A DNA stretch of 64,000 nt, from NCBI RefSeq assembly GCF_027244095.1, contig NC_069662.1:18936501-19000500 (forward strand), given 5' to 3'. Below the pieces are notes generated by a model. That model did no database searches. It saw only the letters and a list, made by a program, of their open reading frames with translations, and was not told the origin of the DNA. Of this stretch, positions 51,770 through 64,000 are shown piece after piece (the first letter of the stretch is position 1; each line of letters opens with the position of its first letter). Made by a program: the position numbers and the translations under genes. Source of the DNA: Hemicordylus capensis. Its lineage: Eukaryota; Chordata; Lepidosauria; Squamata; Cordylidae.

Positions 51770-53755
51770 TTGTTTAACAACTACAGGAAACCGCTGGGCA
51801 AGGTCGTTTGGAGATTTAAGCCAACCAAGTGCCATCAATACACTGATGATAGGCAACTCTTTTTCCAGTTTTCATCTGTTCCTGGGGAGGCAAGGGAGGA
51901 TTTGAACCCAGTACTCAAGGTCAGTGATGGAATGGACGTGGGTGTACACACCAGGCCACAATCCAGACAAGTGGGAGGACTCTTGGTTGTGGGTTCTATT
52001 GATTCAAGTTTAGATGTTCAGCCTGCTGTGGGCAAGTTTATGTTCCTTCTTAAGAATCAGGACTGCAGCTTAGAAGCGCTTCTGGATTCAGCTCCGTTCC
52101 TGGTTGCCTAGCTGGCAGCGATAGCCAGGAATTACCTTTCAGTGGCTTGGGATTGGATGGTTTGCCAGCTGCACTCCTTTCTGGAGAAACCGGACATCCA
52201 GATTATTATTACTGAAAGCCAACACAGTGTAGTTGCCAGACTAAGACTGTGGAAACCCAGGTTCAAATCCCCACTGGGTGATTTTTGGCGCCATTCACAA
52301 CCTCTCAGCCTAACTTTACAGGGTTGTTGTTAGCGGAAAAGGGAGAGGGGGCAATGAATGCCACCTTGACTTCCTTGGAATAAGGGTGGGATGGAAATTT
52401 AGTCAATCAATATTAGCCTTATTCACACATTGAGGCTATTCACACATGCCTGCAAAACCAGGCTAAGGAAGCCCAGCCCGCTTTTGCACACACGTGTGTA
52501 CACATTTTGATCTGCCAGTTCTGGATGGGGTTACACTTTCCCAGAAGGAAGAGATACAGAGCTTGGGAGTGCTTCTGGATCCAAACTGCTCCCAGGAGGC
52601 TTTACACATGGGGCTTCTGCGCCGAATCTCCTTCGGGAGAGAGAGAGAGAGAGAGTGTTTACACGCCAGCCAAACTTACGCCAAACTCCTGAGGAGATTC
52701 TTGGAGCCACTCCACATATAATTCGGAATTTGTGATGCGAATTCTAGCTTATCTTGAGGTATTTCCAGATTTTTAAAATGCTGATTTTAAGCTACTTTTT
52801 CTGAAAACACCGGAGCAAACAGGGAGAAGCACTGAGGTAGAATCATTAGCACGGTAAGAGGCATGGTCTCTTCAGAAATGCAGATCTATCTCTGCAGGGA
52901 ACTCCCTCTCCCCCTCACCCCGCATTGGCTAGGAAGGAAAACACTGACGCCTGCCATGTGTACTTGCGAAAATGAAAGCCGAGAGCAGAGGGGAGGGGCT
53001 GCTTCCCTCAATGCCACGAGTGTACTTCAAAGTGGCTTCGCTCAGCATTTACCCTGAATCCTGAAGCCAAGTGTGAATAACCTCCCTGGTATCTCAGGTT
53101 GAGGCAGTGGCCAGAGATGCTTCCGATCAGCTTCGGCTGATACGCCAGCTGCGTCCATTTCTTGAGATAAACTACCTCAGAACAATGGTAGCGTGTGCTG
53201 GTAACCTCCAGATTTAACTACTGCAATATGTTCTATGTGAGGCTGCCTTTGTATATAGTCCAGAAACTGCAGTTGGTTACAGACTGCCTGGGTCATCTCG
53301 AAGAGACCATATTACTCCAATATTACAAGGACTGCACTGCCTACTAATATGTTTCTTGGCAAAATATAAGGTGCTGGTTATCACCTACAAAGCCCTAAAC
53401 AGCTTAGGCCCAGGGTATTTAAGAGAACGTCTTCTTCACTATGACCCCCATTGCCATCATCTGGAGAGGTTTGTCTGCAGTTGCCACCAGCTCATCTGGT
53501 AGCTGCACCAGGACGGGCTTTCTCGGTTGCCGCCCTGAGACTCTGGAATGCACTCCCTGCTGAAATAACAGCTTCCCCATCTCTGACAACTTTTAAAAAG
53601 TCTCTAAAGACACATTTATTCATGCATGCTTTTGTGGTTTTTAAATTGTTTGGAGGTTTTAGTTTCTGTTTTTATTTATTTTATGTTGCTGTGAACTGCA
53701 CAGAGATGGGATTTTAGGGCAGTGTACAAAGATAATAAATAAAGTTGTGTGCTTG
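51770..53755 (+). mobile_element. L2-type LINE, decayed, with nested SINE
   Basis: 51783-51860 encodes a decayed RT end (YRKPLGKVVWRF, then QYTDDRQLFFQ where YADD has become YTDD). FDLPVLDGVTLSQKE follows at 52507, and then the C-terminal domain (PGRAFSVAALRLWNALPAEI, TFKKSLKTHLF) near 53500-53630. Multiple frame breaks show it is dead. Confidence 0.8.
52215..52400 (+). repeat. Third-family tRNA-derived SINE inserted in L2
   Basis: CCAACACAGTGTAGTTGCCA head, GGTTCAAATCCCCACTGGGT box B region, then CTAACTTTACAGGGTTGTTG. Confidence 0.75.
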
Positions 53756-53771
53756 TTTGTTTTGTTCTGTG

Positions 53772-53974
53772 TTTTACATTTTATACCCCGCTCTTCCTCC
53801 AAGGAGCCCACTACATACTCAAGTTTCTCCTCACAACAACCCTGTGAAGTAGGTTAGGCTGAGAGAGAAGTGACTGGCCCAAAGCCACCCAGCAAGTCTC
53901 ATGGCTGAATGGGGATTTGAACTTGGATCTCCCCCGTCCTAGTCCAGCACTCTAGCCACTACACCATTCTGGCT
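53772..53974 (-). repeat. Third-family tRNA-derived SINE, minus strand
   Basis: CCCCGCTCTTCCTCCAAGGA at the left and CACTACACCATTCTGGCTCA at the right. Near full length with a small internal loss. Confidence 0.85.
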
Positions 53975-54084
53975 CATGGAGTTGCAGAAGGCAGGCAAAA
54001 AACTACATTTTCACAGGTGACAATGCTACAGCTAGTCCCAAAATTAGAAGCTTAGAGGAGGGTCGGATCCAGAAATGTCTACCA

Positions 54085-54222
54085 TCAGAGATTCTCAACC
54101 TTGGGTTCCCAGATGTTTTTGGATTTCAACTCCCATAATCCCCAACCAAAGGCCACTGGGGCTAGGGATGATGGGAGTTGAAGTCCAATAATATCTGAGG
54201 CCCCAACACTGAGAATCCCTAG
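54085..54222. mobile_element. Palindromic hAT-type MITE
   Basis: CAGAGATTCTCAACCTTGGG at the left; CACTGAGAATCCCTAG at the right. The flanks TCTACCAT and TCTACATA share their first five bases, an aged target duplication. Confidence 0.75.
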
Positions 54223-54279
54223 TCTACATAACTGGCTATCCTGAATAGAGTCCTGTGTCTATAGTCCCCCATGTGCTAC

Positions 54280-54428
54280 CAGTGATCCTTCTAACAGGGA
54301 TTCCCAGATGTTGTTGACTACAACTCCCAGGATCCCCAAACAAAAGCCACCACAATAAGCCATCACAGCTGGGGATCCTGGGAGTTGTGGTCAACAATAT
54401 CTGGGAATCTCTACTAGAGGGAAGACTG
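54280..54428. mobile_element. Palindromic hAT-type MITE, second subfamily
   Basis: CAGTGATCCTTCTAACAGGG at the left and CTACTAGAGGGAAGACTG at the right. The central arms CTACAACTCCCAGGATCCCC and complement are perfect over 20 bp. Confidence 0.75.
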
Positions 54429-54849
54429 GTGGGCACAGGCTCTCTTTCCCCCTCCAGTATTTGTGCTGCCTGGCAAGGGAGCAAGGAGATCAGCCAGTCT
54501 CCTTGTCCTTACATACCCACACACCTTTGAGCCAGGATCTGCAGACCAACCCAGAGCTGCCGCAGCGAGACATCCAGTAGAGGCCCCTTGGCGACCTTTG
54601 CAGCTCTGGTCCTCTGGATGGTTGTCACATCTCCACAGCATTTTTTCTCCAATCAAATGGCTACCATTGTATTCGTTTTATAGTTATGGTGCAAGCGGAG
54701 TTTCATATTATTCTGCATGAAATGTATCAAAACTTTGTTAACGTTAGCCTAAGCGGAGAGTTGAAAAATATTGATGAACAGGAACCAAAGCTTTATTTTA
54801 AGTCGTCCAACTCTCTGTTTTTAAGGCGCCACATTGCTGGAACGAAATG

Positions 54850-55465
54850 ATCCGGCTATGCCTCTAAATAAGTGGTTCTTTCCTGGCTCGCGCTACTGGA
54901 ATACGCAAAACCGAAACAGACTCTCACCCCCGGCCACTTGAGGCAGCGACTATAGAGCCAATCCGCACTTTCCATGGGGAAGACAGCGTTCCGAACGCAC
55001 CCGAGAGCTTCCGAAAGGAACTCCCGGAGTCTTCCGGTTAATCCTAGTGCGCCTGCGTCATACGGAATTTCCTCCCGAAGTGAGACAAGGCCTCTTTCTG
55101 CTCAGTCCTTTCCGAATCCGAGTCATCTCCAAGCTCCTCCGAGACAAACCGACCATTCCCGAGAGTTTCCGAAGTCTGCTACCGAAGTAAGACAAGTAGA
55201 AAACCGCCCTTGACCATGATTATGGGCGCGGTGGAGTGCCGCTCTAGGCTTTGACATATCTCTGATAAAAACCCTCTCTATATAACTGCGCATTGGAAAT
55301 GAGAGTGGGGACGAGATCGACTCTAGGACTAGAAACGCCAATGGAGTGCGCGCGTGTAACTCTATGGTTCCCCCAGTATAGCGGAAGAGGCGGGCATCTG
55401 GAAGAGAGAGGGCCGGGCTGAGGGCGGGGAGGTCCTATAAAACCCCCTCGCGCCTACCTGGCCCC
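54850..55465 (+). promoter_or_regulatory. RPL28 promoter region
   Basis: A CpG-rich stretch upstream of the RPL28 start. It holds an ETS/GABP-type CTTCCGG at 55031-55037 and several related TTCCGAA blocks. A near-repeat CCCGAGAGCTTCCGAA lies at 55000-55015 and again at 55158-55173 with one change. A second near-repeat, CCGAAGTGAGACAAG at 55075-55089, recurs as CCGAAGTAAGACAAG at 55182-55196. A GC box GGGCGGGG lies at 55422-55429. Confidence 0.6.
55436..55442 (+). promoter_or_regulatory. TATA box of RPL28
   Basis: TATAAAA lies about 30 bp before a pyrimidine tract (CCCCTCCTTTTCC, 55461-55473) that has the form of the 5' terminal oligopyrimidine start of ribosomal protein genes. The start site is probably a C at about 55464-55468. 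Confidence 0.65.
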
Positions 55466-56712
55466 TCCTTTTCCGTTTCCGGCTGCAGTAGAGACAAGAG
55501 GGTGAGGAGGGGGTTCTGGGTCGCGTGTTTGGCCTAGAGGGAGCGCGGGAGAGACTATTCCCGGGGGTGGGTGAAGAAAGAGCATTGGGAGAAGCTGGCG
55601 ATCGGGAGGACGGGTTAAAAGTGCACCCCCAAACGGATGGGGTAGGGGCCCTCCGGGAGGGAAGCGAACAAAGTGTCACGTGCTAGTGTCTGGCTGCCGT
55701 CTTTCACATCCAGGAATGAAATGTCCTTTATGTTTAAAGGGTCTCCCTTTATGTTTTCAATTTATATGCGCGGTCGACGCTGAGTTTAGAAGATACTGGG
55801 ATTTTAACTGGAAAAGTTGAACAGCGCCATTCTAAACGCGGTTTGTGGCGCCTTAAAAACTGCAGCATAAGCTTTTGTGGACCAGAGTCCACTTCATCAG
55901 CCTGTTACTCGGACGTAAGCCCCGGGGTGCAAGGGGGTTAATTCCCAACTAAGAGTGCATAGGCTTGCAGTAAGTCTTCTCAACTGGCTACGGGGGTCAG
56001 TATCGCATTTAGATGAGTATCCACCCTGGAGTTCGTGGATAGAATGAAGATTGTCCTTATAGACAGACTGTTAAACAGCATGCATTACATATAATGAATG
56101 ACTATATCTGGTGGTGAAGGGGTTACTGTTCCTTATGCTGTCCCTCGTTTGAAGATATTTTCTGAATTGTACTCTCTTCCCTGTTCTTGATAGACTGGGA
56201 AGAGAGAGTTTGTGTAGTTCAGAAAATAGCTGCAAACTAGAGACAGCAGTGTCTCTGTCTACATACTGGGAAGAAAAGTGCCTTTTAACTCGGTTATCTT
56301 TTTTTCCAAGTGTGTATCTCTTTTACTGTCACATAGATTTGGAGGAGGTAAATGTGGTGCATCATAAATGGTAGTATTTTATACTCCTATATTGACAGAG
56401 AAGATGGCATACTAATATTTGGATGACTAAACTATAACTTGCTGGTCTATGCATCAGTTGAAAATTCATCTGCTCTCATTTCCCACCGTAAGTGTGACCC
56501 ACTGTTTAAGGAGGAGAAGCTCTGATTCAAATGTACCAGGATGACAAGATTGACTTTGTAATGAGTGGGGATGTTACATGAGAGGGCAACTGGGTAAAGC
56601 AGTGAGGGCATAAAGGAAGTGCAATTGGGACTTAAGAGTCTTTAAAAGTGAAAGGGTGAAAAGGCCATGGTGTTTTTTTTCGCATGTTACTAGTCCTGGG
56701 CTTCTTGGATAA

Positions 56713-60339
<3,627 letters not shown>

Positions 60340-60357
60340 AGAGTTCCCAGATTATCC

Positions 60358-60363
60358 AATAAA
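60358..60363 (+). terminator. RPL28 poly(A) signal
   Basis: AATAAA lies 19 bp after the RPL28 stop codon. Cleavage is expected about 15-20 bp further on, which gives the very short 3' UTR usual for ribosomal protein genes. Confidence 0.85.
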
Positions 60364-61124
60364 GGATTGGAACCAGAACACTGTGTGGCTGAATGGCTTG
60401 AACTGCTCAGGTTGTAAATCTTGGGGTTGCTTATCTTCCAGAGAACACAGCAATCCTGGTTTGCAGTTGTCATTCCGTTTTGAGCCCAGACTACGTGATT
60501 CAAAATGAGAGGCAAATGTCTGTCATTGGGCTTTTAAAGTTGCTGTTGTGGTTGAGAACATGAACTTCGAGCTGGTTTTGATTCTAATTTGCTAAGATGG
60601 TTCCCTATGTTTAAGGAATTAAACATAGGGAACTATGTTTAGGAGAAATTAAGTGATCATTTTTCCAGCCTCACTAAGGATGCTGTCTTTATTTTATTTC
60701 TGTCGAGGTTAGTTTAGGTGTGCACTGGCCCAACCTAACCATGTAAGAGGAATTGCTGGACACCTCTGCATTAGTCTCTGCAATAATTGTCGGGTCTAAG
60801 TTAGCCAAATACAAGAGATTTTATCCACAAAGGGCTCATTAAAAATGTCACAACAGATAATGGATGGTTCCACATTATGATTCAAGGGAGGAGGGGCATG
60901 TGTTTGCCCTCTCACAACTCTAAACAATTCCACTGGACGTGAGCTTGTGGATGCAATACAGGCAGAAAAGAATCACTACTTTTTTCCACATGTCTGAGCA
61001 TAAATCTTCAAATGTGCTCTGTTCTAATCTGTCAGGTTAGAGTTGAGTCTCCACTTGTGCTCCAGTTATCTTACCTTGCTGCTTCAGCTCCCATAGTTCT
61101 TCTGTATACCTAGGGGCCAATTTT
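60364..61124. other. Downstream flank of RPL28 with a perfect 12-bp hairpin
   Basis: TTCCCTATGTTT at 60601-60612 pairs exactly with AAACATAGGGAA at 60621-60632 across an 8-nt loop. Nothing else is recognisable. Confidence 0.6.
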
Positions 61125-61955
61125 GAAGTATGTCAGAGGATGCTTAGGAGCAATCATGTCTACTGCCCTGGTGAGTTGTGGTTCCAGTTCTTTACCAGGG
61201 CATCAACAGGATCGCTAGCAGAGCCAACACGAAATCCTTTCAAGGCTTCTCGGAATTCTTTTGGATCCAATAACCTCCTTGGGTGGACCAACCTAAAAGG
61301 CCCCTCACGCCTGCGGAGGTGGGATGTGATTGTGAATCCAATCTTAACCTGATGGTGGTCCGTCCATGACAATGGGGAATTCACAGGAGTTCCCACCCAC
61401 GGAACACCACCCTGATCAGAGTAAAAGACCAGATAAAGTGTGTGTCCAGCAACATGCGTCAGTCCTGACATGGCTTGGAATAGGCCCATGGCCACTATGA
61501 ATTTGTGAGCAGCCCCAGACAAATTGGTCTCATAGTGAACCTTGAAGTTTCCCACCACCATAAGCTTGGGAGACTCCAATGCAAAACCCAAGACAAAGTT
61601 CATCAGCTCAGTTACACCAACAAAAGTCGCAGTCAAACTTTGGTGCCCAAACCGAAGTACACACATTTGATAAGGTCAGGCACTTTGACAGAGATCTTGG
61701 TAAGGGAGATGATCTTATATACCACAGCGACTTCACCTCCCTGCCAACATCTCACCTGCTTCTCAACAGAATACCTTGCTGGGACCGGACGGCCACCAGC
61801 CTTCCCCAACCAAGTCTCTGTGATACATACTAGGTCGGCCCCTTCATCCATAATCAGATCATGGATTATTTCTGATTTATTCTGGACCAACCTGGCATTA
61901 CAAAGGAGCAAGGTGAGTCTCTGGCGGTAGTTGGCACTGCTCCCCAAGGTCAAAG
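61125..61955 (-). mobile_element. L2-type LINE fragment, endonuclease region
   Basis: On - it encodes LLLCNARLVQNKSEIIHDL, EGADLVCITETWLG, then ALESPKLMVVGNFKVHYETN, where the catalytic GDFN has become GNFK. The end SWTDHHQVKIGF is kept. The frame changes between the two parts. It is a dead 5' fragment. Confidence 0.85.
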
Positions 61956-62361
61956 AGTGGTAGGCCTGCCAGTGTTAGTTCTTCGTTACCAGGAGCTGAC
62001 CCTCAACTGCTTGTGCGCAGGGGGTGACTCGTGTGGGGATGGGGGGAGAGATGGGAAACTGGTGCAGCTAAGAGAGCAGCATATAAAAGGCAGAAGAACA
62101 GGGAGGCTGGATCTTCAGAACTCCTTAAACCAGAGGAAGCCCTGACCAGAAAGCGTATGGGTGGGAGCCAACTCCCTTCTGCCTTTCTGAACGGTCAGGA
62201 AGGCGGGACTTGCAATTGTACCTGGAGATCAAATGCAAGTCAGCCTGTCTTGATTGTTTCGTAACTTTGGTTTCCTGTCTGGCCATGCGTGTGGGATTAA
62301 AGGTTACAAATGGGGAGGGGCTATAACTTGGTGGTGGAGCACCGGAAGGCCCCAAATTCAA
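61956..62361. other. No recognisable feature
   Basis: Intergenic DNA between an L2 fragment and a SINE. Short open frames only. Confidence 0.45.
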
Positions 62362-62562
62362 TTTATTTACTATATTTCTGTCTCCATTTTCCTCAGACAG
62401 CATACACGATTGTTTATCCACACAACCTGATGAGGTAGGTTAGACTGAGAGATAGGTGACTGGCTTAGAATCACCCAGTGAGTTTCATGGCTGAATGGGT
62501 TTGAATGCAGGTCTCCCTGGTTCTAATCCAGAACTCTAGCCACTCTACCACATTGGCTCTCA
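62362..62562 (-). repeat. Third-family tRNA-derived SINE, minus strand
   Basis: TTTATTTACTATATTTCTGT at the left; CACTCTACCACATTGGCTCT at the right. It is shorter in the middle than the copy at 29878. Confidence 0.75.
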
Positions 62563-62579
62563 CCAGTCACTGGCATCTC

Positions 62580-62690
62580 TAGTAGGGCTGAGACCCCCCT
62601 GTCTGAAAACCTGTAAGGTTGCTGCCAGTCAGAGTAGACAGTACTAAGTTACGTGGACTGATAACCTGACTTGGTGGCAGCTTCATATGT
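62580..62690 (+). repeat. SINE common-tail fragment
   Basis: CTGAAAACCTGTAAGGTTGC, then TGCCAGTCAGAGTAGACAGT and GGTGGCAGCTTCATATG. It is diverged and lacks a head. The following 62691-63305 holds nothing recognisable. Confidence 0.6.
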
Positions 62691-63305
62691 ATAAGCATGT
62701 ACCACTTCTGCTTAGATTTTAATGTTTTGTCCCACTGTTTGCTGTCTGTAATATGTCTATATGCATACCTGCATATATAGACCATGGCCCTTCATGACTC
62801 TGACAGTGTGAATTCTGCTACAAGACCTTGGTTAGCCTTTAAGGTGCCACAAGATCGTGTGTTTGGTACAGCAAGCCAACACAGCCACTGCCCTGGAATT
62901 AGATGCCAAAATCAGGAGGAGAAAGCATCAACTGGAAAATATAACTACAATGGCTAACAATTCTGTGTCCAGTTTCGGAGGATCTTTGCAGACTCTTGTT
63001 TTAATTGCTTTGGCAACCAATAGATGGCAGTTTTGAGCTGAAGAAAATCTCTAAGGTGACAGTTTACTTACACTGTCTACCCCTTAAAGCAGTTAACTTT
63101 ATATATTCTCTGCCTTATCCCTGCCACCGCTAGGTTTCTCTGGGTGAAAAACCTCAAATTTGCCCAGCATCTGAATCCCCTCTTGACCTTCCAGGATGAA
63201 TCCAGAGGAAGTTTAGCTGCAGTTACATTTGGAGCTAGTTTGGCTGCAGAACTAGTATTCCAGCATCCCACTTCCCTTTCGGCATGCCAAAGTTTCTTAT
63301 AAAGC

Positions 63306-63534
63306 AAGTAAAGTGTGCCATCAAGTTGATTTTGACTTCTGGCGCCCACAGAGCCCTGTGGTTTTCTTTTGGTAGAATACAGGAAGGGTTTACCATTGCT
63401 TCCTCCTGTGCAGTATGAGATGATGCCTTTTAGCATCTTCCTATAGCACTGCTGACTGATATAGTACCAGTGGGGATTCAAACCAGCAACCTTCTGCTTG
63501 TTAGTCAAGCATTTCCCCACTGTGCCACGTAAGG
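63306..63534 (-). repeat. Second-family tRNA-derived SINE, minus strand
   Basis: AAGTGTGCCATCAAGTTGAT at the left; GGATTCAAACCAGCAACCTT and CCACTGTGCCACGTAAGG at the right. A short internal loss is present. The end of the window, 63535-64000, holds nothing recognisable. Confidence 0.8.
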
Positions 63535-64000
63535 TAGGGTTGCCACATTCATCTAAGAGAATTCCTGGATACAGCTGTCAAATGGGTGTTTGTGCACACA
63601 AATGTTAAAAACCTACTTTTTAAAAATCAGGATTGGAAAGAGTGTTCAACAGTGGAGCTTGGCAACTGACTTGCACATTTTCCCTTATAATCTTTCCCAA
63701 AAGAGGGCTAGAAAGGGGTCACTGAGCCATTTACAGAGAGCCAACCTAGCCAGTCAGCAGCACTAGTGACAGAGAAACGATAAGAATGAGGCTTTTAAAC
63801 CCTGACACCCTGCAGCTACAATGCCTGGAGAGAAGCACCAGAAAAAAATGGGTAAATTTTTAAAAAGCCATCTTCCTGCTCAAATCCCTGGACATCTTGT
63901 ATCCAGGATGACACTTTTCCTACATCCTGGACATCTGATTCCTGGACTGTCCAAGCCAAATCAGGACATGTGGCAACCCTAAAAGCAAGGTCTTCAAGCC

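Overview
This window is vertebrate nuclear DNA, most likely from a squamate reptile (lizard or snake). The evidence is the intron-rich host genes, the heavy load of L2-type LINEs, SINEs with tRNA and 5S rRNA heads, palindromic hAT-type MITEs, an R4/Dong-like LINE fragment and two Helitron-like elements. Species cannot be fixed from the sequence alone.

Host genes. Three genes have coding exons that join in frame across consensus splice sites. IL11 lies on + with coding exons 2-5 at 14474-18108; the tiny first coding exon (expected to be only ATG plus one base) was not located. A GSG1/GSG1L-family four-pass membrane protein lies on - (36180 down to 27832, five exons, 323 residues, complete). 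RPL28 (ribosomal protein eL28) lies on + (non-coding exon near 55466-55501, coding exons 56779-60339, 137 residues, complete). A fourth, unrecognised candidate on - starts at 51190: a signal peptide followed by a short coiled coil, in a single exon ending at a good splice donor. IL11 and RPL28 as near neighbours match the block on human chromosome 19q13.42. From memory, the human interval holds TMEM190 and TMEM238 and IL11 is transcribed opposite to RPL28; here both are on + and a GSG1-like gene and the small coiled-coil gene lie between them.

Layout. 1-14 kb: no host gene; SINEs, a Helitron, a run of three tandem hAT MITEs and an L2 5' fragment. 14.4-18.1 kb: IL11. 19-26 kb: a long, decayed L2 with two SINE insertions. 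27.8-36.2 kb: the GSG1-like gene, with introns full of SINE, MITE and L2 pieces. 36-51 kb: intergenic repeats, including a MITE with two divergent CTCF-type motifs, an L2 split by a GC-rich Helitron, a hAT-like element and an R4-like fragment. 51.2 kb: the small coiled-coil gene. 51.8-54.4 kb: L2 and MITEs. 54.9-60.4 kb: RPL28 with its promoter; intron 4 carries a composite 5S+tRNA SINE (in intron 3) and, in intron 4, a 1.07-kb nearly perfect palindrome. 60.4-64 kb: L2 and SINE remnants.

The genes do not form an operon-like unit; they are independent eukaryotic transcription units. The most unusual material is in the repeats: SINEs with interchangeable pol III heads, serial hAT insertion into one 8-bp target, two Helitrons with classical ends, and the giant palindrome inside a ribosomal protein gene.
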